This document shows, one piece after another, positions 1-8,913 of a DNA stretch of 52,614 nucleotides. Under the pieces are notes generated by a model that saw only the letters and a program-made list of their open reading frames with translations, was not told the origin of the DNA and searched no databases. Position 1 is the stretch's first letter, and each line of letters opens with the position of its first letter. A program made the position numbers and the translations under genes. Source of the DNA: Bacteroidales bacterium (GTDB taxonomy: Bacteria; Bacteroidota; Bacteroidia; Bacteroidales; PUMT01); assembly GCA_007132715.1 (NCBI GenBank), contig SLOE01000020.1, positions 1 to 52,614 of the forward strand. Reading direction: 5' to 3'.

Positions 1-2
1 AC

Positions 3-125
3 CTTTCGGGCAACCCTTTTGCCGGTGCCCCTCCCGCAAACATACCAACCAACATGAGCGAAGGAGCCAGGGGGTTCTTCCAGGTATCGGCGGTTTCGAA
101 GGCTCAGACAAGGTTTAATCAGTAA
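3..125 (+). CDS. DUF4249 family protein, C-terminal end (partial)
   Basis: The reading frame is open from the window edge to TAA at 123-125 and encodes 40 residues. The end contains NPFAGAPPANIPTNMSEG followed by a GFFQVSAVS stretch. This resembles the C-terminus of DUF4249 proteins, which are Bacteroidota cell-envelope lipoproteins usually encoded beside TonB-dependent receptors and ending in an N-P-F...N-x-x-x-G-x-G-x-F/Y pattern. The start and nearly all of the gene lie outside the window, so a receptor partner cannot be confirmed. It converges on the next gene, with only 4 bases between the two stop codons. The family call is from memory of the pattern, with moderate confidence. Confidence 0.55.
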   Translation, partial: LSGNPFAGAPPANIPTNMSEGARGFFQVSAVSKAQTRFNQ

Positions 126-129
126 CAGA

Positions 130-1383
130 CTATCCGGATACCGTTCTGCTCTTGTGACCTTGTTTATTGTGCTGTGGTCCGACCCGGAGAATGTCTGGCC
201 TGAACATTCTGATGATTACGGCTGACCTGACCACCATGGCCATTACCAGCGGCATTATCATCCAGGGCAGCGGCTGGGGCAGCAGGGGCCAGGAGAAGAT
301 AAGCAGGATGAGAATTACAAGGTTGGCCATAAAGTAATAGTTGATCAGCCTGAAATTCTTCTTCCCCGAAAGGAAAAAGATGATAAAGAAATGAAGCGGG
401 TGAGCCCAGATAATATTCAGGTTCCAGGCCGTGACAACGTGGTCGGTAAAGAACCATAGGAAAACGATCAGCAAACCTAAAAGCCCCACACTCCCGAAAA
501 GGACCCTGTCGTACCACCATGTGAATTTCCTGGACTGAAGGTTGAAATGGGAGAGGATAATGGTACCCATCAGGACCAGAATGAAAAGCCAAAGGGGAGA
601 ATGGCGGAGGAATGCACGGGGCAGCTCCTCCCCCTGAAGTATCACTCTGCTTCCCGGTGTGAACTCAGCCAGGCTTTCGCCCGCACGAAAGTCTGCATGC
701 TCATACAGGGTCATCATATGATCGGGAAGGAACATATAATCCCACGGAGTGGCGGTTTTGTCTGACGGCAGTCCCAAAGCAAGGTTTATACCAAGTCTGG
801 CCCAGGGCTTCTCCCTGAGGAAGGGCATTAGAAGCTCCCTGAAGCTTTGTCCCTTGTCAAGCACATCATAATCGAACACTGTTTCCCTGTCGATGGCTTC
901 GGCAAATATGTCACGTATGCGGGTGGCACAGTTGTCGTAGAAGAAATCATAAAGGTAGTAACGGTTCTCAGGCTGGTAATTGATCAGTAGTGAATCGAAG
1001 AGATATTGCTTTTCGGCCTGGGTGATGTTAAGGTCCTGTTCCCATATCCAGCGCCTTTCTCTTCTGTACTCCTGCTCAAAGTGCCTGTAGTCGGATACCG
1101 AAAGAATATAGTTCAGCCTGCCTCTGACAAAGTTGGTGTAAAAGTTAGGGTCGGAGAAATCGAATGTCCCGTAATTGAAAACCCAGTCAAGTTCCCTCAG
1201 GGGATCATTCACCCGTATTGCACTGTGCCCGAATACCGAGTATAGTTCATCTCCCGGAGAGCAGGTCAGAAGTGAAATTTTTGCCTGGCTGCTCAGCCTG
1301 AAGCCCGGGGCTTGCCCATGGCCCGGGGGAGCAGCTGCAAAAGCTATGATTACTGAAAAGAGAAAAGCGTATCTGGTTTGCAT
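130..1383 (-). CDS. DUF4105 domain membrane protein
   Basis: About 417 residues from the preferred ATG at 1383; an ATG 12 codons upstream (1419) is also open. The preferred start gives a clean signal peptide (MQTRYAFLFSVIIAFAAA, then a G-H-G-Q cleavage region). The exported part carries the DUF4105 pattern: S-P-G-D-E-L-Y-S-V-F-G-H-S-A-I-R, then a V-F-N-Y-G-T-F-D-F block and F-Y-D-N-C-A-T-R. The conserved His and Cys recall papain-like or NlpC-type hydrolases, but no substrate is known. The C-terminal third holds four to five hydrophobic helices, so the product is probably an inner-membrane protein with a periplasmic domain. It is a single gene with no clear operon partner. Confidence 0.85.
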   Translation of the reverse strand: MQTRYAFLFSVIIAFAAAPPGHGQAPGFRLSSQAKISLLTCSPGDELYSVFGHSAIRVNDPLRELDWVFNYGTFDFSDPNFYTNFVRGRLNYILSVSDYRHFEQEYRRERRWIWEQDLNITQAEKQYLFDSLLINYQPENRYYLYDFFYDNCATRIRDIFAEAIDRETVFDYDVLDKGQSFRELLMPFLREKPWARLGINLALGLPSDKTATPWDYMFLPDHMMTLYEHADFRAGESLAEFTPGSRVILQGEELPRAFLRHSPLWLFILVLMGTIILSHFNLQSRKFTWWYDRVLFGSVGLLGLLIVFLWFFTDHVVTAWNLNIIWAHPLHFFIIFFLSGKKNFRLINYYFMANLVILILLIFSWPLLPQPLPWMIMPLVMAMVVRSAVIIRMFRPDILRVGPQHNKQGHKSRTVSG

Positions 1384-1528
1384 CTGGTTATAATAAAAAC
1401 TGAACTGACAAGCTGCCAATTTAGCTTTTTTTGTTTAAATTTTTAAGCCAAAGCGAAGTGGTTCCGGCTTAAAGCAGGAATTTTGAACATTTTTCTGCAG
1501 GTGTTTGGGTGATTTATAGGTCCGGGAT

Positions 1529-2221
1529 CTACATTACAAGTTTAAATCCCTTGCCGTGAACATTCAATATCTCAACCGATTCATCTTCCTTGAGGTATTT
1601 GCGCAGTTTGGTTATATAGACATCCATGCTGCGTGCATTGAAGTAATTGTCGTCAAGCCATATGGTCTTAAGTGCGAAATTACGGTCAAGAATCTTGTTC
1701 TGGTGTGTGCAGAGCAGCTTGAGCAGGTCAGATTCCTTTGTAGTAAGCCTGACAACCTTCTCTCCCTGCTGCAACGTCTGTTTTTTTACATCAAAAACGT
1801 ACTTCCCGATATTGAACTCATCGGGTGGGGCGGTTTTGTAACTGTTGCTGGTCCTTTTCAGTATTGCCTCAATTCTGAAAAGAAGCTCCTCCATGCTGAA
1901 CGGCTTGGTGATATAATCATCGGCCCCAATTGAAAAACCTTCAATGACATCCTCCTTCATAGACTTGGCGGTGAGAAAGATGATAGGTATCTCCTCGTCG
2001 ATCTGACGGATCTCTTTTGCAAGAGTATAACCGTCCTTGACGGGCATCATCACATCAAGTATGCAGATATCATACTGGGTCTTGACGAAGTCTCTGAATG
2101 CAAGTTCACCGTTTGCAAAAAGATTGGTTTCAAAACCTTTGGCCTTCAGATACTCTTTTAAAAGAAGTCCGAGGTTTTCATCATCCTCGGCAAGCAGTAT
2201 CCTGGTTTTTGTTGTTGTCAT
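1529..2221 (-). CDS. rprY: OmpR-family response regulator RprY
   Basis: 230 residues. The receiver domain (about 6-120) has acidic pocket residues D13/D14, phospho-acceptor D56 in ILDVMMP, T84 and K106 (T-K-P-F). A C-terminal winged helix (about 130-229) carries the stretch around LDDNYFNARSMDVYITKLRK, which is distinctive of Bacteroides RprY. It is a DNA-binding transcription factor controlled by phosphorylation. It lies 64 bases downstream of the sensor kinase gene on the same strand, so the two are probably co-transcribed and form one two-component system. The regulon cannot be read from the sequence. Confidence 0.93.
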   Translation of the reverse strand: MTTTKTRILLAEDDENLGLLLKEYLKAKGFETNLFANGELAFRDFVKTQYDICILDVMMPVKDGYTLAKEIRQIDEEIPIIFLTAKSMKEDVIEGFSIGADDYITKPFSMEELLFRIEAILKRTSNSYKTAPPDEFNIGKYVFDVKKQTLQQGEKVVRLTTKESDLLKLLCTHQNKILDRNFALKTIWLDDNYFNARSMDVYITKLRKYLKEDESVEILNVHGKGFKLVM

Positions 2222-2285
2222 CAGTTTAAAGTTTTAGGGCAACATGGAACATCCATTTTATGGTGTCTGGTTTGGTAACTGTTTT

Positions 2286-3863
2286 TTACACCGATGCGTC
2301 CTCTGTTTGTTTAAGGGGAATGGTGATGTCAAATCTTGTACCTTTCTTCGGTTCGCTCTGGATGCTGATGCGTCCGTTATGCTCTTCGACAATCTTCTTT
2401 ACATAACTTAGTCCGAGTCCGAACCCTTTAACGTTATGAATGTTCCCGGTGGGTACACGGTAGAACTGCTCAAATATGCGTTTCTGGTTCTCCTTGCTGA
2501 TCCCCGTTCCCTTGTCTTCAATGTATAAATGAAAATTATTGCCGGTGCTTTTTGTTCCCAGGGTAATGTGTGTTATTCCATTGCTGTATTTCACCGCATT
2601 GTCGAGAAGGTTGAATATGATATTGGTAAAGTGGACTTCATCGATCTTCAGCACCGGGTCACTGGCATCCAGTTTTTGTATGATCTCTCCGTTCTGGTTC
2701 CTTACTTTTATGATGAAATTGTTAACAACATTACCTATCAGGTCATGAACGTCAACTTCCTGTCTCTTTAATTTAAGCTTTCCCTTTTCAAAGATAGCCA
2801 TCTGAAGCACCTTTTCAACCTGAAAACCAAGTCTTTTGCTTTCTTCATGTATCACGTTTGATATGTTTTCAAAATTCTTGTTTTCAAAAGGAATACTGTT
2901 GTCCCTCAGCATCTGCGATGCAAGCGATATAGTTGAGATGGGTGTCTTCAGTTCATGGGTCATGTTGTTGACAAAGTCTGTCTTGATCTCCGAAAGTTTT
3001 TTCTGCCTTATGATTATGTAGATTGTAAAGGCAAAGGTTCCAAGGATGATCAGGGTAAGCAGGGTTGAAGAAAGCCCCATGAAACCAACCGATTGGAGAA
3101 TATATGATTTCTGCTCGGGAAAGTAGAGGGCAATATGGTTGGGAAACATGAATGCATCATTGGGGAAGAGTCTTCTAAGAAACATTTCCGGCCGTTCATC
3201 GAAATTTTTTGATTTGAGTACAAATTCTCCTTCCTGGTTACGTACGGCAAATTCATAGTCAAGGTTGATACCGGCATTTTGCATCTGCTTTTTTATAAGG
3301 CTGTCAAGAAGTGCCACATTCAGGCGATCTTCGATACATTTGTTGTAGCTGAGCATCTCGTCGATGATCTTTTCAACCATAACAGCCCTGTTTGTGATGG
3401 TGTGGCCCATCTCCTGCGCCGGGCCCAAAAGGTTTTGCGGCCTGCTGAAAATCCGTATGGAGTCGACATTACTGAAGTTGATCTGTGATCCGGATCCTTC
3501 AAAAAGTCCGCGTGAATCATCCTGGCCGGGCCTTCCTGTAAGACGCCCTGAATAGAAATATGCACTGTGCTGGCCTGAATGGGTTCCGGACTGGAACTGG
3601 TGATTGAAGTTTATTGTAAATCCTGATGACCATGTTACACTGTCAACTACCGAGGAGGGGCGAAGTTCACTCAGGACCATGGTCAGGGCCTCCTGTTTTT
3701 CTATTTCATTTGATATGGTACCCAGGGTGCGCCACGCGGTCAGTCTGAACTGTTGCTCCTTGACCTCAATGGCATTTGTAATCCAGTAACTCTGGACTAT
3801 AATAAGTCCGATAGTGGCAAGTGCCATTACACCTATAAGTATCCAGATAACTTTTCTGCTCAT
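2286..3863 (-). CDS. rprX: Sensor histidine kinase RprX
   Basis: 525 residues. TM1 is at about 5-27, followed by a long periplasmic sensor region (28-257) and TM2 at about 258-286. The HisKA domain has the phosphorylated H303 in THELKTP. The HATPase domain follows, with N-box NIIFNLLDNAVKYSN, G1 DKGTGI and G2 GFGLGLSYV. All catalytic motifs are intact. It is the partner of the OmpR-type regulator just downstream. The sensor domain has no family I recognise beyond the RprX type, and the signal is unknown. A good -7 element lies just upstream at 3888-3895. Confidence 0.92.
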   Translation of the reverse strand: MSRKVIWILIGVMALATIGLIIVQSYWITNAIEVKEQQFRLTAWRTLGTISNEIEKQEALTMVLSELRPSSVVDSVTWSSGFTINFNHQFQSGTHSGQHSAYFYSGRLTGRPGQDDSRGLFEGSGSQINFSNVDSIRIFSRPQNLLGPAQEMGHTITNRAVMVEKIIDEMLSYNKCIEDRLNVALLDSLIKKQMQNAGINLDYEFAVRNQEGEFVLKSKNFDERPEMFLRRLFPNDAFMFPNHIALYFPEQKSYILQSVGFMGLSSTLLTLIILGTFAFTIYIIIRQKKLSEIKTDFVNNMTHELKTPISTISLASQMLRDNSIPFENKNFENISNVIHEESKRLGFQVEKVLQMAIFEKGKLKLKRQEVDVHDLIGNVVNNFIIKVRNQNGEIIQKLDASDPVLKIDEVHFTNIIFNLLDNAVKYSNGITHITLGTKSTGNNFHLYIEDKGTGISKENQKRIFEQFYRVPTGNIHNVKGFGLGLSYVKKIVEEHNGRISIQSEPKKGTRFDITIPLKQTEDASV

Positions 3864-3887
3864 GATGCCCGAATTAATTCGTTAATA

Positions 3888-3895
3888 CAAAGATA
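3888..3895 (-). promoter_or_regulatory. Bacteroidota -7 promoter element of rprX-rprY
   Basis: Read on the minus strand this is TATCTTTG, a full match to TAnnTTTG. It lies 25 bases before the rprX ATG. A weak ATTG is found 24 bases further upstream, slightly outside the usual 19-21 spacing. Transcription would start near 3882, giving a leader of about 20 bases. Confidence 0.45.
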
Positions 3896-4012
3896 ACCGA
3901 CAGCTCAGAGTACAGTTGGCAATTTAACACTTTTTAACTTGCAGGTTAATTGATTAATGATATTTAAAACGACTTTCAATGGACCGGGGCCGTTTATATG
4001 GATCAAGCCGGT

Positions 4013-4441
4013 TTACTCCGGAGGCAGATGCCAGGTTTTTCTTATTCTGTCTGGTTCTATCTCAAAAACCGTAGAAATCAGCTCATCTTCCCTGATCTTT
4101 GAGGAGAAACTGTCCAGTTGTTCCTGGCTTATTTCTCCAAAAACCTGGAGAAAATAGTCTATGTTTTTCAGGTCACTTACCAGGAAGCAGTCCGGGCACC
4201 TGTTTGAAATCAGGTTCATCTTAATGATCTTGTCTTCATCATATGAGCTGAACACGGAGAATTCCGGATATTCTCCGGTTATTAACGGTCTGCCCCGATG
4301 ATTGTCTGTTTTTCTGAACTTCATTCCCAGCCTCCTGTTAAGGACCCAGCTTATGCGGTAGTCGTTCTCATGAGATGAAATTCCCAGCAGTTTGAAGGGG
4401 TCTGAAACCGGAACAACCAACTTATGGACTTTCTTCTTCAT
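4013..4441 (-). CDS. IPExxxVDY family protein
   Basis: 142 residues, no signal peptide or membrane helix. The N-terminal block KLLGISSHENDYRISWVLN and the later SDLKNIDYFLQV match the small Bacteroidota family named for its I-P-E-x-x-x-V-D-Y motif; here the I-P-E part is degenerate (V-S-D) and V-D-Y reads I-D-Y. Its function is unknown. It follows rnc by 117 bases at the end of the acpP-fabF-rnc run. In related genomes this family also lies next to rnc, so the position supports the call. It is likely a cytosolic accessory protein. Confidence 0.8.
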   Translation of the reverse strand: MKKKVHKLVVPVSDPFKLLGISSHENDYRISWVLNRRLGMKFRKTDNHRGRPLITGEYPEFSVFSSYDEDKIIKMNLISNRCPDCFLVSDLKNIDYFLQVFGEISQEQLDSFSSKIREDELISTVFEIEPDRIRKTWHLPPE

Positions 4442-4557
4442 TTGTCAATGCCTGGTGAACAGTATGCCGGATGCCGGCAGGGATAACTGAATATTATATG
4501 ATAAACCTTATTTGTAAGATATTTATTGTACGCACCGGCACCGGGAATATATCAGAA

Positions 4558-5292
4558 TCAGGAGGGGAGGTTCTCCAGTGCCTTCCTCGCTGCAAGCTGC
4601 TGAGCCTCTTTCTTGGTGTACCCGAAACCTTCTCCTGCAACGGTGTCCATTATATGAATAGTCGCAACAAACAACGGCTCCGGGTTCCCGGACTTTTCAA
4701 GCTCATAACTTTCGAATGATATCTCCTGCTTATTCTTTTGCCCCCATTGGATAATACGGCTTTTATAGTCCCATTCACTACCTTCGATCTTGTCTATGTC
4801 GGCCTGGGATGAAATAATCCGGCCTATTATGAATTTCCGGGCTTTCTTATAGCCCCTGTCAATATATATCGCGCCTATAAGGGCCTCCAGTGCGTTGCCG
4901 TAGATGAATTTTTTGGTGGGAATACCACTCCTGTTAAGCATCACCAGCCTGTCGATCTCCATTCTGAGGGCTATCCTGCTGAGATTTTCCCGGTTGACCA
5001 GCCTGGATCTCATTTTGGTGAGGAAACCCTCCTTGCTGCCGGGGTAGCGTTTAAAAAGGTAGTCTGCCATAACCGCACTCAAAACAGCATCGCCAAGGTA
5101 CTCGAGCCGTTCATTGTCCCGGTCTGACCCATTTTGCCGTTTATTGGCAAGCGACCTGTGTGTTAGTGCTGAAATGTAGTGGTTGATATTCCGCGGTTTG
5201 AGACCTGTAATGGAGATAATATCCCTGCGTAATCGCTTGTTATTGTCGAAAATCGTATAAAGAGATTTAATCAGGGTCCGGATGCGAAACAC
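4558..5292 (-). CDS. rnc: Ribonuclease III
   Basis: 244 residues. It cleaves double-stranded RNA in rRNA and mRNA processing. The RNase III signature NERLEYLGDAV is at 60-70, with metal or catalytic acidic residues E61, E64 and D68. The second motif, GNALEALIGAIY (132-143), keeps E136 but has N133 where Escherichia coli has D114; I believe Asn is common here in Bacteroidota. A dsRNA-binding domain occupies about 170-242 and ends in GYTKKEAQQLAARKAL. The start is 5 bases after the fabF stop, so the two are co-transcribed. It is longer than the E. coli enzyme because of a basic N-terminal extension of about 25 residues. Confidence 0.96.
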   Translation of the reverse strand: MFRIRTLIKSLYTIFDNNKRLRRDIISITGLKPRNINHYISALTHRSLANKRQNGSDRDNERLEYLGDAVLSAVMADYLFKRYPGSKEGFLTKMRSRLVNRENLSRIALRMEIDRLVMLNRSGIPTKKFIYGNALEALIGAIYIDRGYKKARKFIIGRIISSQADIDKIEGSEWDYKSRIIQWGQKNKQEISFESYELEKSGNPEPLFVATIHIMDTVAGEGFGYTKKEAQQLAARKALENLPS

Positions 5293-5297
5293 AGGTT

Positions 5298-6548
5298 CTA
5301 TTTAAGTTTTTTGAAAATAACCGAGGAGTTGTGTCCTCCAAATCCGAATGTGTTGCTGAGAGCAACATTTACCTCCCTCTCCTGCGCCTTATTAAAGGTG
5401 AAATTCATTTTGTTGTCAAGATCGGGATCTTCATGTTCGAAATTGATTGTGGGCGGAACAATACCATGTTTGACCGCAAGAATAGATGCTATCGCCTCAA
5501 CGGCTCCTGCTGCCCCGAGAAGGTGACCGGCCATTGATTTGGTGGCGCTTATATTCAGCTTGTAGGAATGCTCCCCAAAAACTGTCTTTATGCCTTTGAC
5601 TTCTGCTATATCTCCCAGCGGAGTGGCCGTGCCGTGGACATTGATGTAGTCAACATCCTCAGGCTTCAGATTTGCATCTTCAATTGCATTCTGCATCACC
5701 TTGGCAGCTCCACGTCCTTCGGGGTGAGGAGCTGTGAGATGGTATGCATCGGCACTCATTCCTCCTCCGGCAAGCTCACAATAGATAGTGGCACCCCGCC
5801 TGACGGCATGTTCATATTCTTCGAGAACAAGGGCCCCTCCTCCTTCTCCCATAACGAAACCGTCTCTGGTCCGGTCAAACGGCCTGGAAGCTGTTTTATA
5901 GTTTTCATTATTGGTTGAAAGGGCCTGCATCGCATTGAACCCTCCAAGTCCGGCTTCATTTATTGCTGCTTCTGATCCGCCAACAATGAATAAATCAGCC
6001 TTGCCGAGCCTGATGTAGTTCAGGCCATCAATAATGGCATTTGTTGATGATGCACATGCAGATACCGTGCTGAAATTGGGTCCCCTGAAATTGTATTTGA
6101 TGGATATGTGACCTGATGCAATGTCTGAGATCATTTTGGGTATGAAGAACGGGCTGAAGCGGGGAGTGAAATCTCCTTTTACAAACCCGGCTATCTCATC
6201 AAGGAATGTATTCAGGCCCCCTATCCCTGAAGACCAGATTACACCTGCTTTATCAGGATCCACAGCGGAAGGGTCGAGAGACGCATCCCTTATCGCCTCA
6301 TCCGTTGCAACAAGCGCATACTGTGCGTAGAGATCAAGTTTTCTGGACTCTTTCCTGTCGAAGTGGTCCTCCACATTATAACCTTTGACCTCACAGGCGA
6401 ACTTAGTTTTAAATTTTTCGGTATCGAAACGAGTAATCAGGTCTGAACCACTTACCCCGTTTTTCAGATTCTCCCATAATTCATTTGTAGTGTTACCCAA
6501 AGGTGTAATTGCTCCAAGACCTGTTACTACAACTCGTTTCAATTCCAT
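5298..6548 (-). CDS. fabF: 3-oxoacyl-[acyl-carrier-protein] synthase II (FabF)
   Basis: 416 residues. It condenses malonyl-ACP with acyl-ACP in fatty-acid elongation. The catalytic triad is visible: C165 in the VSACASS nucleophile motif, H305 in NVHGTATPLGD and H342 in KSMAGHLLGA. The C-terminal NTFGFGGHNSS glycine loop is intact. The gene is 30 bases downstream of acpP, which encodes its carrier substrate, and 5 bases before rnc, giving the common acpP-fabF-rnc order. Cytosolic. Confidence 0.97.
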   Translation of the reverse strand: MELKRVVVTGLGAITPLGNTTNELWENLKNGVSGSDLITRFDTEKFKTKFACEVKGYNVEDHFDRKESRKLDLYAQYALVATDEAIRDASLDPSAVDPDKAGVIWSSGIGGLNTFLDEIAGFVKGDFTPRFSPFFIPKMISDIASGHISIKYNFRGPNFSTVSACASSTNAIIDGLNYIRLGKADLFIVGGSEAAINEAGLGGFNAMQALSTNNENYKTASRPFDRTRDGFVMGEGGGALVLEEYEHAVRRGATIYCELAGGGMSADAYHLTAPHPEGRGAAKVMQNAIEDANLKPEDVDYINVHGTATPLGDIAEVKGIKTVFGEHSYKLNISATKSMAGHLLGAAGAVEAIASILAVKHGIVPPTINFEHEDPDLDNKMNFTFNKAQEREVNVALSNTFGFGGHNSSVIFKKLK

Positions 6549-6578
6549 AACCTGTAATTTAAAACTTCAGAAAAATAT

Positions 6579-6815
6579 TTACTTTACGTTTTCCTCAAGG
6601 AATTTGATGGCGTCACCGACAGTGCTTATGGTTTCTGCTTTATCGTCGGGAATAGACATATTGAACTCCTTTTCAAACTCCATAATCAACTCAACTGTAT
6701 CCAGTGAGTCCGCACCCAAATCGTTGGTGAAGCTAGCTTCAGGTGTAACTTCACTTTCGTCAACGCCAAGCTTATCAACGATGATAGCTTTTACTCTTGA
6801 TGGAATGTCTGACAT
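6579..6815 (-). CDS. acpP: Acyl carrier protein
   Basis: 78 residues, acidic. The phosphopantetheine attachment serine is S37 in the motif [12 protein letters not shown]. It carries growing acyl chains for FabF, FabZ and the Lpx acyltransferases; several of these are encoded in this window. It is the first gene of the acpP-fabF-rnc operon, behind a well-matched promoter at 6853-6883. Length and motif are standard. Confidence 0.98.
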   Translation of the reverse strand: MSDIPSRVKAIIVDKLGVDESEVTPEASFTNDLGADSLDTVELIMEFEKEFNMSIPDDKAETISTVGDAIKFLEENVK

Positions 6816-6852
6816 AGCTTTAGTTTTTAATTAGTAATAAATTTTAACTTTG

Positions 6853-6883
6853 CAAAGAAAGATAATCTGGCAATATTATCAAA
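6853..6883 (-). promoter_or_regulatory. acpP operon promoter (TTTG-N19-TAnnTTTG type)
   Basis: On the minus strand TTTG (6880-6883) is followed after 19 bases by TTTCTTTG (6853-6860). The latter differs from the Bacteroidota -7 consensus TAnnTTTG at one position. The spacing is the one preferred by the primary sigma factor of this phylum. The start point would be near 6846, about 30 bases before the acpP ATG, and the leader is AT-rich. Confidence 0.5.
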
Positions 6884-7047
6884 CAATTTTTATTTTTTTT
6901 TGACCGTATATTTTGAGATGGGTTTAATATATAGATATTTACCATATTATGTTTCGAACGAAATCGAATACTGGACGAAAACATGACTTTGCCGGGTGAA
7001 CCTGACAAGGTTCTTTTATGCAGTGACCTGTAAACAAACAATTATCT

Positions 7048-7620
7048 GTGATTAATATAGCGATATTTGCATCCGGTTCGGGCACAAATTTCCAGGCGAC
7101 AGCAAACTACTTCGCAGGTCATGCCCGTGTCAGGGTTAAACTGCTCCTCTGCAACAGGCCGGATGCCCGTGCGCTGCAGAGGGCCAGAGAGTCGGGTGTT
7201 GACAGTTTTGTTTTTACTCGTGATGAACTTTACCGTGGTGATGCTGTTCTCAGAGCTTTGCGCGGTAATGATATTGATTTTCTTGTCCTTGCAGGGTTCC
7301 TTCTGAAGATCCCCGGAAACATACTTGCAGCCTTCCCCGAAAGGATAGTTAATATTCATCCTGCACTTCTGCCCAAATACGGAGGTAAGGGAATGTACGG
7401 AATGCGTGTTCACAATGCTGTTATTGAAGCCGGGGACAAGTTCTCAGGGATCACCATCCACATGGTCAATGAAGATTATGACAGCGGGAGTATTGTATCG
7501 CAACACACCTGTGAAGTAAGGGAAGATGACACTCCTGAATCTCTTGCCCAAAGAGTTCATAAGCTTGAGCATCACTGGTATCCCAGGGTTGTCGAGAAAC
7601 TTCTGGGTGAGGATTTATAA
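7048..7620 (+). CDS. purN: Phosphoribosylglycinamide formyltransferase PurN
   Basis: 190 residues from a GTG start. It transfers a formyl group from 10-formyl-tetrahydrofolate to GAR in purine synthesis. The N-terminal phosphate loop reads ASGSGTNFQA (8-17). The catalytic residues appear as N102 and H104 in VNIHPALLPKYGG, and D145 in NEDYDSG. The length is normal. It is divergent from acpP, and its stop overlaps the end of the convergent M23 peptidase gene by 6 bases. No clear promoter was found in the 230-base divergent region on this strand. Confidence 0.95.
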   Translation: MINIAIFASGSGTNFQATANYFAGHARVRVKLLLCNRPDARALQRARESGVDSFVFTRDELYRGDAVLRALRGNDIDFLVLAGFLLKIPGNILAAFPERIVNIHPALLPKYGGKGMYGMRVHNAVIEAGDKFSGITIHMVNEDYDSGSIVSQHTCEVREDDTPESLAQRVHKLEHHWYPRVVEKLLGEDL

Positions 7621-8868
7621 GCTGTCAAGCCGGCCCATCCACATCCGTTTAACCCTTTCAAAATCTTCCAGGTTCTCCTCTTTTACAGGTTCTACCGGTG
7701 GCGCTTCAATTGACAGGGGATCTACCGGCTGACCGTTCCTCCACATCCTGAAATCGAGATGTGGGCCGGTTGACATGCCTGTAGTGCCCACATATCCAAT
7801 GACATCTCCCTGCCTGACCCAAACGTCAGGCCTGATTCCGGGTTCGAAATTCCTGAGATGCAGGTATGCTGAAGTGTAAACGCTGTTGTGTCTTATTCTC
7901 ACCATTCTGCCGGCTCCTGCCGTATAGGATGTCTCAATAATCCTGCCATCGCCGATAGCATACACCGGCGTTCCGACAGGGGCTGCATAGTCCACTCCGT
8001 GATGCGGCCGCCTGACCCTCAGTATCGGATGCATTCTTGAGTGGGAGAACCCTGATGATATCCTGCTGTATCTTAACGGGGCCCTGAGCAAGGTTCTGCG
8101 GAGACTGTTGCCATCCTGATCGAAAAAGCTCATAACGCTGTCCTGTTCGAAAGGTATTGCGTAAAACTCCCTGCCCATGTGGCTGAACCACGCAGCCACA
8201 ATCCTGTCAATTCCTGCCGGGTTTGATCCGACATAATTCTCATAGTAGAATGCTTTGAATGAATCACCTCTCTGAAGACCAAAAAAATCCACGGTCCATG
8301 CATAAATTTCAGAAAGCTCAAGTGCCAGCACGGGAGACGATCCGGATTCAACCATTGCATTCCAGAGTGATGAATTGATCGTGCCCGACAATTCATTAAG
8401 CACCCGGGTTACTTCCCTGCTTCCTCTTTCGATACTAACCGGTTCGTAAAGAGTTACCCTGACAAATTCTATATCATTGGGTTGGTAGATGAAATACCGG
8501 GGCAGGCCCAGTGAGTCGTTCGAATGAAATATTTTGTATCTGTCGCCGGCCCTGATCCTCCTTACGTCAAACAGCTCTCTTGAATAGCCGGCAACCTGAT
8601 GTATTAGTGATGCGCTGACATTAAAGCCGGAAAGGATGACAGACAGAGTCTGGTTTCTCTGAACCCTTCCTTCAAACTGAGTGAGTTCTCCTTCGGGTAT
8701 GCCGTACTCATTTAAGGTGAGGGGATAATCAGGGAGTTCTTCAGTTTCTTCCGGATTGTAAAGATCTGGCATATCCTTTTCAATGGAAGTACCGTCCATA
8801 TAGATGTGGACTGCTGCAAGCAGCATTATGCCTGTCAGAAACTGGGGCAAAAGACCTTTTTTAACCAT
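7615..8868 (-). CDS. M23 family metallopeptidase with altered zinc site
   Basis: 417 residues. An N-terminal hydrophobic segment (about 5-21) acts as signal or anchor. Residues 50-260 resemble the LysM/OapA-like region of Bacteroidota peptidoglycan DD-metallopeptidases. The LytM domain (about 270-385) has the zinc motif HHGVD (H289, D293) and a catalytic H337 in AYLHL. The final motif is GPHLDF (H370, D372), not the usual H-x-H, so the third zinc ligand is Asp. The product probably acts on peptidoglycan in the periplasm or regulates a hydrolase. It follows leuS by 45 bases on the same strand and may share its transcript. Confidence 0.88.
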   Translation of the reverse strand: MVKKGLLPQFLTGIMLLAAVHIYMDGTSIEKDMPDLYNPEETEELPDYPLTLNEYGIPEGELTQFEGRVQRNQTLSVILSGFNVSASLIHQVAGYSRELFDVRRIRAGDRYKIFHSNDSLGLPRYFIYQPNDIEFVRVTLYEPVSIERGSREVTRVLNELSGTINSSLWNAMVESGSSPVLALELSEIYAWTVDFFGLQRGDSFKAFYYENYVGSNPAGIDRIVAAWFSHMGREFYAIPFEQDSVMSFFDQDGNSLRRTLLRAPLRYSRISSGFSHSRMHPILRVRRPHHGVDYAAPVGTPVYAIGDGRIIETSYTAGAGRMVRIRHNSVYTSAYLHLRNFEPGIRPDVWVRQGDVIGYVGTTGMSTGPHLDFRMWRNGQPVDPLSIEAPPVEPVKEENLEDFERVKRMWMGRLDSL

Positions 8869-8913
8869 ATTCCTGCCTTACTTCTCAGTATGTAATATTA
8901 AGTTTTTCCGGAA

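Noticed and set aside
6844-7041. 65-codon open frame between acpP and purN
   Set aside because: It lies across the acpP promoter, has biased AT-rich composition and no homologous pattern.
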